A stretch of 6,934 nt of DNA from CAYXXZ01 sp964469165 (GTDB lineage Bacteria; Pseudomonadota; Gammaproteobacteria; Pseudomonadales; Porticoccaceae). The position numbers and the translations under genes are program-made. The DNA lies in the NCBI GenBank assembly GCA_964469165.1, contig CAYXXZ010000128.1, forward strand, positions 1 to 6,934, read 5' to 3'. A model generated the notes under the pieces. That model made no database searches. It worked only from the letters and a program-made list of their open reading frames with translations, and was not told where the DNA came from. Below are positions 1 through 6,437 of the stretch, piece after piece (positions within the stretch are counted from its first letter, which is position 1; every line of letters begins with the position of its first letter).

Positions 1-575
1 CTTGCGATTTCCTTGGAGGTCTTGCCATCGGCCACCATCAGCAGACACTGGGTTTCGCGCTGGGATAGCGCATCCTGCGCTGCGCCGCTGCCATCTTCCT
101 GTTGCGCTTCCGCCGCGGCGCGCGCCCAGGCGTTGAATCTCGGCATCCAGCGCAACAGGGCTTCGGTGGTGTTTTCCGCCAAAGCCGCGGGCACCGCGTT
201 TTCGCGGCGAAACAGCGCGATGTAACCGACCGCGCCATCGTGGCCGTAGATGGACCATACCAGCCCGCTGCCCCAGCCCGCCTGTCGCATCAGTGTTGCC
301 ACCGCCTGGTCGCTGGGCTCATCGAGATAATCCGCCACGGCGAAAGTTCTGGGCAGATCCCCTTTGAGAGCGCTGAACTGGAGCCACCCGTAGTTGATGC
401 CCAAAGCCGCGAAATGCGCCAGAAAATGCGTGCCTCGCGCTGTCGTCTCACATACCGCAGGCGCTGGCGCGGCCTCTTCACGAGCCCCTGAAAACAGGTA
501 GAAATAATCGTCCCACCCGTGCTTCAGCATGTCGTTCAACACCTTCGCCACCGCGTCACACCGGATTGGCGTCAT
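1..575 (-). CDS. LuxR-family transcriptional regulator with autoinducer-binding-like N-terminal domain (partial, C-terminus beyond window)
   Basis: 191 residues are visible, reading from the ATG at 575 down to the window edge. The C-terminal end shows the start of a LuxR-type helix-turn-helix: S171-Q-R-E-T-Q-C-L, then V181-A-D-G-K-T-S-K-E-I-A, the classic REXXCL...GKTSKEIA pattern. Roughly 40-50 residues (the recognition helix and tail) are missing, judged by usual family length. Residues about 1-130 resemble the autoinducer-binding fold of quorum-sensing LuxR proteins, for example A99-G-W-G-S-G-L-V-W-S followed by G111-H-D-G-A-V-G-Y-I-A-L. The segment before this is short and lacks the usual Trp/Tyr and Asp-Pro pattern, so the ligand is unclear. 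Residues 150-170 form an Ala/Gln/Glu-rich linker. The start is supported by a GGGGAGGG ribosome-binding site (GGAGG core 7 nt upstream). The gene follows the flavin monooxygenase gene by 48 bp with no terminator seen, so co-transcription is likely. No luxI-like synthase is in the window. Confidence 0.82.
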   Translation of the reverse strand, partial: MTPIRCDAVAKVLNDMLKHGWDDYFYLFSGAREEAAPAPAVCETTARGTHFLAHFAALGINYGWLQFSALKGDLPRTFAVADYLDEPSDQAVATLMRQAGWGSGLVWSIYGHDGAVGYIALFRRENAVPAALAENTTEALLRWMPRFNAWARAAAEAQQEDGSGAAQDALSQRETQCLLMVADGKTSKEIA

Positions 576-623
576 GGTCGGCCCTCCCCGTTGCCGGCGC
601 GCCGCAACGCGCCGCTTGCTGGG

Positions 624-1646
624 TCAAATTTCTTCGATCGCCTTGATGATGCCGTATTGCACCTCTTCGTCCTCCAGCTCCAGATTCGACTGCAGGGTAT
701 CGACGAAGTCGCCGAAGCGCGCCTTGATCTTGGGCGCGATCTCATGCGGCTCGCCGCGCACCGTGTAGGTGTCGACCATCTCGTCGCTGATCGGCGCGCC
801 GAGCTCGTCCCAGCGGCCTTCCTTGGTCATCTTCTTGGTTTCGGCGTGAATATCGCCCCAGCCGTGCAGATCGAGCACTTCCTTATAGGCCGGCGTGGAG
901 CTGTAAAAGCCGATGCGATGGCGGTGCCATTCCACGTTGCGCTTGTACTCTTCCTCGTTGCTGCCGGTGGCGATGAACAGCGGCACCTGGATCTCGAATT
1001 GCGAGCGCGGCTTGCCGATCTTGGCGAGGCGCGCTTCGATGGCGTTGAGGTTGATTTCGCGCAGCGATTTTTCCGACACGAAGGAGTGCGTCATGAGACC
1101 GTCGGTGAGATCCACCGCCGCTTCCGTCATGCGTGGCCCAACGGCGCCGAGCATCACCTTGGGACGCCCGAAACCGCCCTGGTAGGGCGTAAATTCCGGG
1201 GTGATCAGGGTGTGCTTGTAAACCTCGCCTTCGAAGTTCAGCGGCCCGCCGTTCTCGAAAGCGTCCCAGATGGCATGCAGCGCATTGATGTACTCGCGCA
1301 TCTGGCGTGCGGGCTTGTCGCTCCAGGGCATGCCGTAGCGGCGCAGAATATGGGGGCGAATCTGGGAACCGAGGCCGAGGGTGAAACGGCCATTGCAGTA
1401 CTGGTTGACCGAGTAGCTTTCCAGTGCCATGACCATGGGCGTCTTGGAGAACGCCACGGCAATGGCGGTAGAGAAATCCACCTCGTTGTTGTGAGCCGCG
1501 CAAATCAGCGGCGCAAAGAAGGGATTGGTCTTGTTCTCGAAGCCGAAGAAGGCCTTGTAGCCCAGTTTGGTCTTGCGCTGAAAGTCCGGCAGGACATTTT
1601 GCAGGTTGCCGCTGTGGTTGCTGCGCAGGCGTTGAATGACTTTCAT
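624..1646 (-). CDS. LLM-class (luciferase-like) flavin-dependent oxidoreductase, TIGR03617-type
   Basis: 340 residues, a full-length bacterial luciferase-like TIM-barrel monooxygenase. Landmarks are E37-N-K-T-N-P-F (early barrel), T60-A-I-A-V-A-F-S-K-T-P-M (a core strand typical of the family), G86-R-F-T-L-G-L-G-S-Q-I-R-P-H-I (flavin/cofactor-binding signature) and the R102-x-G-M-P-W-S stretch that marks the MSMEG_2256/TIGR03617 subgroup. Later come L147-I-T-P-E-F-T-P and G167-A-V-G-P-x-M-T-E. Mycobacterial members are annotated as F420-dependent; in a gammaproteobacterium reduced FMN is more likely, which is inference. Such enzymes are cytosolic and oxidise organic substrates with O2 and reduced flavin; the substrate is unknown. 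The ATG at 1646 has a purine-rich GAGAGG about 13 nt upstream, a slightly long spacing, but no better in-frame start is seen. The gene is transcribed divergently from the LysR gene and shares its control region, the usual arrangement for a LysR target. A large opposite-strand open frame covering it is a shadow. Confidence 0.9.
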   Translation of the reverse strand: MKVIQRLRSNHSGNLQNVLPDFQRKTKLGYKAFFGFENKTNPFFAPLICAAHNNEVDFSTAIAVAFSKTPMVMALESYSVNQYCNGRFTLGLGSQIRPHILRRYGMPWSDKPARQMREYINALHAIWDAFENGGPLNFEGEVYKHTLITPEFTPYQGGFGRPKVMLGAVGPRMTEAAVDLTDGLMTHSFVSEKSLREINLNAIEARLAKIGKPRSQFEIQVPLFIATGSNEEEYKRNVEWHRHRIGFYSSTPAYKEVLDLHGWGDIHAETKKMTKEGRWDELGAPISDEMVDTYTVRGEPHEIAPKIKARFGDFVDTLQSNLELEDEEVQYGIIKAIEEI

Positions 1647-1689
1647 GATGCGTGTTTATCCTCTCGCGAAGGTTTATGAATGCACGGAT

Positions 1690-1718
1690 TTGAACGGATT
1701 ATAGGGGAGGCATAAAAT
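1690..1718 (+). promoter_or_regulatory. Candidate promoter for the LysR-family regulator gene
   Basis: TTGAAC (1690-1695, 4 of 6) and TAAAAT (1713-1718, 5 of 6) are separated by 17 bp. Transcription would start near 1725, about 20 nt before the start codon. The two elements interleave with the minus-strand promoter, a layout typical of an autoregulated LysR gene and its divergent target. The direct repeats ACGGATT at 1684-1690 and 1694-1700 lie over the -35 region. This is a motif-level call without experimental support. Confidence 0.4.
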
Positions 1719-1725
1719 ATCTCAA
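1698..1725 (-). promoter_or_regulatory. Sigma-70-like promoter for the flavin monooxygenase-luxR unit
   Basis: On the minus strand, TTGAGA (1725-1720, 5 of 6 to TTGACA) is followed after 16 bp by a perfect TATAAT (1703-1698). The predicted transcription start is near 1691, giving a leader of about 45 nt before the ATG at 1646. The assignment is by motif match only. It overlaps the plus-strand promoter of the LysR gene, so the two probably compete. Confidence 0.6.
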
Positions 1726-1745
1726 ACGGAAAAATAGCCAGGGTT

Positions 1746-2711
1746 ATGATGAAAAATATTCACTCTTCTCTCGACTTCCGCAGCACTGCCATTTTCATTC
1801 AAGCGGCCCGCGATGGCAGTTTCACCCGAGCTGCCGAGCATCTTTTCATGACGCCCTCGGCGGTCAGCAAGGCCATCAATCGCCTGGAAGAAGACCTTGG
1901 CGTAAAGCTCCTCAGCCGTACGCCCCGCGCCGTCACCCTCACCCCGGCGGGCTCGCGTTTCTTCGAGGAGGCGGAGCGTCTCGCCCTGGCGGTGGAGCGT
2001 GCGCGCAGCGCGGTCAGAGATCACAGCATTCTGGCGCGCCGCCGCCTGCGCAGCGTGCTGCCCATCCACTTCGGCAGAACCGAGATCGCCCCCCACCTGC
2101 CGCTGTTCGCCGAGCGCCACCCCGAGGTGGATCTGGAATACCTGATCGTCAACAACGGCCAGATGGATCTCGTCGCACAGGACGTGGACGTGGCGCTCAT
2201 CGTGGGCGGCCGCTTCGACCTGGACCCGGCGTACCTGTGTAAGAACATGGCGACCCATGACATGGTGATGTGCGCCTCTCCCCTGTACCTGCAGCGCTTC
2301 GGCACCCCGGACACGATCGCCGACCTGGATGCCCACCGCACTCTCGGCGCCATCGACGAAGGCATCGGCGACGTCATGCCCTGGGCGCTGAATTACAACG
2401 GCCGCCCCATCGAACATCTGCCGCGCTTCAATATGCTGAGCAACTCCATCGATGTGTTGCTGCGCATGGCTGTCGCCGGCAGCGGCATCGTACTGTTGCC
2501 CGACTACATCGCCCGCGATGGCCTGCAGTCCGGCAACCTCTGCGTGGTGCTGCCCGATCACAGACCCGAACCGCAGCGCATCCAGATTCTCCAGCGCCGC
2601 AGCCGCGCCGGAGATCCCGACGTGATGGCCTTCGTCGAACTGCTGGAAACGGCCATCGCCCAGCGCAAGCCCGCACCGCCAGCGCAACGCCGCAGGAGTG
2701 GCAGGCAGTGA
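1746..2711 (+). CDS. LysR-family transcriptional regulator (CrgA-like effector domain)
   Basis: 321 residues, normal LysR length. Residues 10-68 are the winged helix-turn-helix: F17-I-Q-A-A-R-D-G-S-F-T-R-A-A-E, then T36-P-S-A-V-S-K-A-I-N-R-L-E-E-D-L-G, and R58-T-P-R-A-V-T-L-T-P-A-G (wing). Residues from about 100 to 300 form the periplasmic-binding-protein-like effector domain. E131-Y-L-I-V-N-N-G-Q-M-D-L-V-A-Q-D-V-D-V-A and the late G247-I-V-L-L-P-D-Y with S262-G-N-L are typical of the CrgA-like subgroup. The last 15 residues are Arg/Pro/Gln-rich and probably disordered. ATG at 1746 and ATG at 1749 are both possible starts; only a weak AGGG lies upstream. LysR proteins usually control a divergent neighbour and themselves, so the flavin monooxygenase is the first candidate target. 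The convergent crotonase and the receptor are possible further targets. The effector cannot be predicted. Confidence 0.92.
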   Translation: MMKNIHSSLDFRSTAIFIQAARDGSFTRAAEHLFMTPSAVSKAINRLEEDLGVKLLSRTPRAVTLTPAGSRFFEEAERLALAVERARSAVRDHSILARRRLRSVLPIHFGRTEIAPHLPLFAERHPEVDLEYLIVNNGQMDLVAQDVDVALIVGGRFDLDPAYLCKNMATHDMVMCASPLYLQRFGTPDTIADLDAHRTLGAIDEGIGDVMPWALNYNGRPIEHLPRFNMLSNSIDVLLRMAVAGSGIVLLPDYIARDGLQSGNLCVVLPDHRPEPQRIQILQRRSRAGDPDVMAFVELLETAIAQRKPAPPAQRRRSGRQ

Positions 2712-2726
2712 GCAACAGGTTTAAAC

Positions 2727-2803
2727 GTAGGGCGGACAACGGCGCAGCCTTGGCCGCCGATAGCCGGGCGTTCTGGTGGCCAAGCAGAGCTTGACCACCC
2801 TAC
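2727..2803. repeat. REP-like nested extragenic palindrome between convergent genes
   Basis: Two nested inverted repeats fill the gap between the LysR gene and the crotonase gene. The outer arms are GTAGGGCGGACAA (2727-2739) and TTGACCACCCTAC (2791-2803), which match at 11 of 13 positions. The inner arms are TTGGCCGCC (2750-2758) and GGTGGCCAA (2775-2783), which match at 8 of 9. The form resembles the GTAGGGCGG-type extragenic palindromes found in multiple copies in many gammaproteobacteria. Only one copy is in this window, so the repeat status is inferred. It could also limit transcriptional read-through from either side. Confidence 0.6.
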
Positions 2804-2824
2804 TCATGTCGTTGACGCGTGAAG

Positions 2825-2844
2825 CCTGAATTTCAGGGTTTTTT
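2825..2844 (+). terminator. Weak candidate terminator for the LysR gene
   Basis: CCTGA-ATT-TCAGG (2825-2837) makes a short 5 bp hairpin, followed after one G by six T residues (2839-2844). It overlaps the last codons of the convergent crotonase gene. The stem is short and AT-containing, so termination would be inefficient; the palindrome just upstream may help. Confidence 0.35.
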
Positions 2845-3633
2845 GTTGAACTGCGCCGGGCGCTTCTCGCGAAACGCCTGCACGCCTTCGCGGAAGTCCG
2901 CGGTGATGGCCGCCTCGCCCAACAATTTTGCCTCCATCTGCAGGTGATCGGAGAAGGAGTGCTGCGGCGCCATGTTGATCAACTGCTTGACGCTGGCGAT
3001 GGCGTGGGCGGGTAGCGCGAGCAGGCGCTCGGCGAGGGCGTCTGTTTCGGCTTCCAGAGCGCTGTCGGGCACGACGCGATTCACCAAGCCAACCCTTTCC
3101 GCCTCGGCAGCAGCGATGCGATTGCCGAGCATCAAGAACTCCTTGGCGAGCCGCGCACCGATACGGCGGTGCAGGTACCAGCTCGCGCCCGCGTCGGGCG
3201 ACAGACCGATGCGCACGTGAGCCGCGAGAAAAAATGCCGTTTCCGATGCGATGATGAAATCACCCGCCAGCGCCAGACCGAGCCCACCACCGCTCACCGC
3301 GCCGCGCACGCTGGTGATCACCGGTGCCGGGATGCGCTCGATCACCTGGCAGAACTCGGCGCCGCCACGCACCGCGCTGGATTCGAACTCGTGTTTCAGA
3401 TCGCGGTCGGGATCGGCGAGACGCTCCGCCAGCATATTGACGTCGCCGCCACTGGAAAAACTTTTGCCATTGCCGCTGAAGATGATGCAGCGCACCTTGT
3501 CATTGCGCTCGATTTTTTTCGCCGCCAGCAACAGCTGTTCACAGGTATCGTCGTTGAGTGCGTTAAGCACCTGGGGACGGTTGATGGTGAGCCTGGCAAT
3601 GGGACCATCAAATTGAACCAGTACATCTGACAT
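2833..3633 (-). CDS. Enoyl-CoA hydratase/isomerase (crotonase) family protein, probably an isomerase
   Basis: 266 residues, standard crotonase length. The fold is shown by T16-I-N-R-P-Q-V-L-N-A-L-N (N-terminal strand), K57-S-F-S-S-G-G-D-V (first oxyanion-hole loop), R110-G-A-V-S-G-G-G-L-G-L-A-L-A-G-D (second oxyanion-hole loop) and G182-L-V-N-R-V-V-P (CoA-side helix). Against mitochondrial enoyl-CoA hydratase, catalytic Glu144 aligns with Gly119 and Glu164 with His139, so ordinary hydration is unlikely. Asp147, in S145-P-D-A-G-A-S-W, sits where PaaG-type ring-opening and double-bond isomerases carry their acid/base aspartate. An isomerase on a CoA-linked intermediate is therefore favoured; the substrate is unknown. 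The ATG at 3633 has GGAG 9 nt upstream. The gene converges on the LysR gene and is divergent from the TonB-dependent receptor. The C-terminus reads E256-K-R-P-A-Q-F, normal for the family. Confidence 0.88.
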   Translation of the reverse strand: MSDVLVQFDGPIARLTINRPQVLNALNDDTCEQLLLAAKKIERNDKVRCIIFSGNGKSFSSGGDVNMLAERLADPDRDLKHEFESSAVRGGAEFCQVIERIPAPVITSVRGAVSGGGLGLALAGDFIIASETAFFLAAHVRIGLSPDAGASWYLHRRIGARLAKEFLMLGNRIAAAEAERVGLVNRVVPDSALEAETDALAERLLALPAHAIASVKQLINMAPQHSFSDHLQMEAKLLGEAAITADFREGVQAFREKRPAQFNKKP

Positions 3634-3690
3634 CGGTTATCACTCCGGATGGATTACATAGGGATCAGAAATTTGGGCTACAGGTTGTCG

Positions 3691-3722
3691 TTCAACTATA
3701 AGCTGCAAGCTCTACGTTGAAC
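3691..3722. promoter_or_regulatory. Perfect 7 bp inverted repeat, operator- or hairpin-like
   Basis: GTTCAAC (3691-3697) and GTTGAAC (3716-3722) are perfect inverted copies, separated by 18 bp that include AGCT-GCA-AGCT. The array sits about 90 to 60 bp upstream of the crotonase start codon. It is not preserved in the right repeat copy. It may be a regulator site or simply part of the repeat structure. Confidence 0.35.
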
Positions 3723-3725
3723 TCT

Positions 3726-3745
3726 GGCAGAACCCGGTTCTTGCC
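3726..3745. promoter_or_regulatory. 20 bp dyad unique to the left repeat copy
   Basis: GGCAGAACC (3726-3734) and GGTTCTTGCC (3736-3745) form a near-perfect palindrome around a central C, with the core AGAACC-C-GGTTCT exact. Most of it falls in the 17 bp that the right repeat copy lacks. It lies between divergent crotonase and receptor genes, where a regulator operator would be expected. No regulator can be assigned. Confidence 0.35.
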
Positions 3746-3787
3746 GTTCTCCTGCTTAAAACTTACGGCTTATAGCTCAATTCTCCT

Positions 3788-4106
3788 CACGCACACCCTG
3801 GCCTAAATTCCCAACCACCGTGTGGCGAGGCGGCAATGGCAGCGAGTGTTGCGATTCTACCCAGCTTGTCGTTGCCCGTCAGCCTTCGCACTCAATCGCC
3901 GCTGTCACTTTCATCGAAATAAGAATAATTTGAAAAGCCCACGAATTAAGCATATCGTATATAAACATCTGTTTTATTCAAGGTGTAGTCTCCATAAAAG
4001 TGATAAAAGCTCAGAATTCATACGATGCCAGAAAGGCCGGGCCAGGAGCTCACAGCTCGGGAGCCGCTTTCGTTTGGGTAAACAACATAAAACAAGGGTA
4101 TCTGAC
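3788..4106 (+). other. Upstream and leader region of the TonB-dependent receptor gene (no gene seen)
   Basis: About 320 bp with no convincing gene. The receptor reading frame happens to stay open back to 3822, but the residues encoded there are Cys/Arg-rich and unlike any receptor N-terminus, and a proper signal peptide begins at 4107. The stretch 3917-4020 is AT-rich and fits a promoter region. A small hairpin GAGCT-CAC-AGCTC lies at 4046-4058 in the presumed untranslated leader. AAGGG at 4094-4098 is the likely ribosome-binding site. Confidence 0.5.
3930..3958 (+). promoter_or_regulatory. Candidate promoter for the TonB-dependent receptor
   Basis: TTGAAA (3930-3935, 4 of 6) and TATCGT (3953-3958, 4 of 6) are spaced by 17 bp in an AT-rich stretch. 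This would give a leader of about 140 nt, long enough for post-transcriptional control. The match is moderate, and other -10-like sequences nearby make the exact start uncertain. Confidence 0.3.
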
Positions 4107-6437
4107 ATGTCTTTGAAATCAGACAAAAACCGCTCGGCGTTCAGCACAGGACTCAAAACCGGCATCGCTGCCATCGCTGTGCCCGGGATGCTGTCTTTCT
4201 CCGCTGCCAGCCTTGCCCAGCTCGAAGAAATCATCGTAACGGCACAAAAACGCGCGGAGGATATGCAATCCGTACCCATCGCCATCACCGCCATGACATC
4301 GGAAATGGCCGGCAAGATGGGCATCATCAACTCCCAGACGCTCGCCGTGGCGGTTCCCGGCCTGCGCATCGATCGCCAGAGCAATGGCGCCATGCCCTTC
4401 CTGCGCGGCGTTGGTACGCCCACCGTGCAGATGGGCGCAGAGCCCGCGGTTGCCGCTTACGTCGACGGCATTTATTACAACAATGGCCAGGCGCTGGTAA
4501 GCAATTACAACAGCCTGGAACGCATCGAAGTGTTGAAAGGCCCCCAGGGCACGCTTTTCGGCCGCAACGCCACGGGCGGTGTAATCCAGATATATACCAA
4601 GGACCCAACGCCGGAACCCGCGCTGGATTTGTCCGTGGGATACGCCAACTACGATACCTACTCCGCGTCCCTCTACGGCAGCGGCGCCTTGAGCGAAACA
4701 GTGTCCGCCAACCTGGCGCTGTACTGGGAAGACCAGAAAGATGGCTGGGGCAAGAACTACACCACAGGCAACGACGCCTACACCAACGATAATACTGGCG
4801 GCCGGGTCAAGGTGCTCTGGCAGCCCAGCGAACAGACATCCGTATTGTTCAACGCGGATTACGACGAAAACTTCACCCAGCAAGGAGCGCACTTCAGACC
4901 GGCCAAGGGCACCATGAGCAATGCGGGCCCCAGCTCCATCCCGCCAGATGATGAATACGACAGCACTGAAAATATCGATCCCGCTGCCGAGACGGAGATG
5001 TGGGGAGGCAGCGTAAAAGTTACCCATGATTTCTCGACAATGCGCCTGGTAAGTATCACCGGCTACAGGGAAACCGAAACACGCCAATATATTGCCCAGG
5101 ACGCGGCTCCGATCGCTCGCTTGAATTTCGATATCGTCTATGAAATGGAAACCTTCACGCAGGAATTCCAGATCCATTCCCCCGACGATTCACCCGTGCA
5201 ATGGATGGCAGGCGTGTACTGGTACGACGACACCAGTACACAGTCGCGATTCCAGTTCAGCGGGCTGCTCGCCGGTGGTGGTCTGAACCGGAAGGGCGCA
5301 CCCACCCAGCTCGAAACGGAATCCTTCTCTGTCTTCGGGCAAATGACGATTCCCGTCACCGAAGCGATGGACGTTACCTTTGGTTTGCGGCGCACCACCG
5401 ACGACCGCACCATGTCCGCCGGTCGCCAGAACGTCGACGGCAACGGCGTCCCCACCATTCTTGTCCCCGCCAGCAACAGCCCGTTGAGCGATTCCTGGTC
5501 GAGCTGGAGCGGAAAAATCGCCGTCGACTATCAATTCAGTGATACCCTCATGGCGTATGTTGCCTATAACCGCGGCTTCAAGAGTGGCACCATCAACACG
5601 GTGCTTGCACCAGATTTCCTCAACCTGATCCCCAGCAGCGGCGGCACCATCGACCCACCGGTCGAGCCGGAAAAGCTGGATGCCTACACGCTGGGTTTCA
5701 AATCTGAACTCTTCGACCGAAAAGTTCGTATCAACGCCGAGGCGTTCTGGTACGACTACACCAACTTGCAGCTCTTCCAGGTGATGTCGATTCCCGGCGG
5801 CGGCACTGCATCACGGCTGACCAACGCCGCCGAGGTGGAAATCAAGGGCATAGACATCGATATTACCGCGGCGCCCACCGATAGGCTGACACTGAATGCA
5901 TCGCTGCAGCTCCAGGACGGTGAATACAAAGATTATCCCAACGGCCAGTTCATGGTGTACAACGCAACGGCAGGCGGCAACTGTGCCTTCACGGTGAACA
6001 ACGGAAACAACTGCGCGGCGGTGCCGCCAGGCTATGACCCGGCGACTGGCAGCTGGAATTTGGCGGGTAACGAAACCATATACACGCCCTCCTATTCCCT
6101 TTCTCTCACAGGCAGCTATGTGATTCCTACCGATATCGGTGAGTTCGATCTGAGCCTGTCATGGTCTCATACCGATGAATATTTCTTCGATGCCGACAAC
6201 GGTATGGGCCAGGTAGCGCCGAGCACACCCAGCAACAACATGCAGGACAAGCTGGACATCATCAACGGCGCCATCGCCTGGTACTCGCAGGATGAAAAAT
6301 ACAGTCTGCGCCTGTGGGGCAGGAACCTCACTGACGAACGGTACATCTCAATGGCCAATGAAACCGGCACCATGATCAAGAACGTCTATGGCCCGCCGCG
6401 CACCTATGGTCTGACGTTTATGGCGAGGATGTTCTGA
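4107..6437 (+). CDS. TonB-dependent outer-membrane receptor
   Basis: 776 residues from the ATG at 4107. Residues 1-37 are a signal peptide: basic start (K4, K7, R9, K17), hydrophobic core about 18-34, and cleavage after S35-L-A. The TonB box E40-E-I-I-V-T-A-Q-K-R follows at once. The plug domain spans about 52-167, with S55-V-P-I-A-I-T, P97-F-L-R-G-V-G, A117-Y-V-D-G-I-Y, and the R139-I-E-V-L-K-G-P-Q-G-T-L-F-G-R-N-A-T-G-G signature. The remainder is the 22-strand barrel, ending in R-T-Y-G-L-T-F-M-A-R-M-F with the terminal Phe of outer-membrane proteins. C626 and C636 fall in a Gly/Asn-rich segment that is probably an extracellular loop and may form a disulphide. The type is common in degraders of steroids, terpenes and aromatics, but the substrate is not readable. 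No FecR/sigma-like signalling extension is seen. The start was chosen for the signal peptide and the upstream AAGGG. The gene is bracketed by two inverted repeat copies. Confidence 0.93.
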   Translation: MSLKSDKNRSAFSTGLKTGIAAIAVPGMLSFSAASLAQLEEIIVTAQKRAEDMQSVPIAITAMTSEMAGKMGIINSQTLAVAVPGLRIDRQSNGAMPFLRGVGTPTVQMGAEPAVAAYVDGIYYNNGQALVSNYNSLERIEVLKGPQGTLFGRNATGGVIQIYTKDPTPEPALDLSVGYANYDTYSASLYGSGALSETVSANLALYWEDQKDGWGKNYTTGNDAYTNDNTGGRVKVLWQPSEQTSVLFNADYDENFTQQGAHFRPAKGTMSNAGPSSIPPDDEYDSTENIDPAAETEMWGGSVKVTHDFSTMRLVSITGYRETETRQYIAQDAAPIARLNFDIVYEMETFTQEFQIHSPDDSPVQWMAGVYWYDDTSTQSRFQFSGLLAGGGLNRKGAPTQLETESFSVFGQMTIPVTEAMDVTFGLRRTTDDRTMSAGRQNVDGNGVPTILVPASNSPLSDSWSSWSGKIAVDYQFSDTLMAYVAYNRGFKSGTINTVLAPDFLNLIPSSGGTIDPPVEPEKLDAYTLGFKSELFDRKVRINAEAFWYDYTNLQLFQVMSIPGGGTASRLTNAAEVEIKGIDIDITAAPTDRLTLNASLQLQDGEYKDYPNGQFMVYNATAGGNCAFTVNNGNNCAAVPPGYDPATGSWNLAGNETIYTPSYSLSLTGSYVIPTDIGEFDLSLSWSHTDEYFFDADNGMGQVAPSTPSNNMQDKLDIINGAIAWYSQDEKYSLRLWGRNLTDERYISMANETGTMIKNVYGPPRTYGLTFMARMF

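Larger units (their letters stand above)
3668..3787 (+). repeat. Intergenic palindromic repeat, left copy (120 bp), inverted relative to the copy after the receptor gene
   Basis: Comparison with the reverse complement of 6438-6534 shows long shared blocks in the same order: GAAAYTTGGGCTAC (3668-3681), ATAAGCTG, GTTRAACTCTGGCAG (3716-3730), GCTTAAA and CTTACGGCTTATAGCTCA (3762-3779, an exact 18 bp match), ending in TTCTCCT (3781-3787). This copy is longer by a 6 bp and a 17 bp insertion. Its two ends (3692-3711 and 3761-3780) are themselves imperfectly complementary, so a long hairpin could form. It lies 34-154 bp upstream of the crotonase start and upstream of the receptor leader. The family is unknown to me; the AAGCTRYAAGC-style core resembles extragenic repeats of pseudomonads and relatives. 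Confidence 0.7.

Noticed and set aside
519..1679. A 386-codon plus-strand open frame, longer than the monooxygenase gene opposite it
   Set aside because: It lies antisense over the whole flavin monooxygenase, whose protein has clear family motifs; the plus-strand translation has no recognisable domain and is a GC-rich shadow frame.
1722..2687. A 321-codon minus-strand open frame over the LysR gene
   Set aside because: The plus strand encodes an unmistakable LysR protein; the minus-strand product is low-complexity and His/Gly/Ala-rich.
2719..2726. The 8 bp palindrome GTTTAAAC after the LysR stop codon
   Set aside because: Too short and unaccompanied by a T-run or repeat; expected by chance at this size.
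3836..3922. A 28-codon open frame that might be a leader peptide upstream of the receptor
   Set aside because: It has only a weak ribosome-binding site, ends before the candidate receptor promoter, and shows no codon pattern suggesting attenuation.
4046..4058. The GAGCT-CAC-AGCTC hairpin in the receptor leader as a riboswitch
   Set aside because: A 5 bp stem alone does not match any riboswitch architecture I know; kept only as a note in the leader entry.
3822..4106. A 95-residue N-terminal extension of the receptor, from the most upstream in-frame start
   Set aside because: The extension is Arg/Cys-rich and would bury the signal peptide that begins at 4107; the AAGGG before 4107 and the AT-rich promoter-like DNA within the extension favour the downstream start.
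4119..5177. A 352-codon minus-strand open frame over the receptor N-terminus
   Set aside because: It is antisense to the signal peptide, plug and early barrel of the receptor, with no domain of its own.
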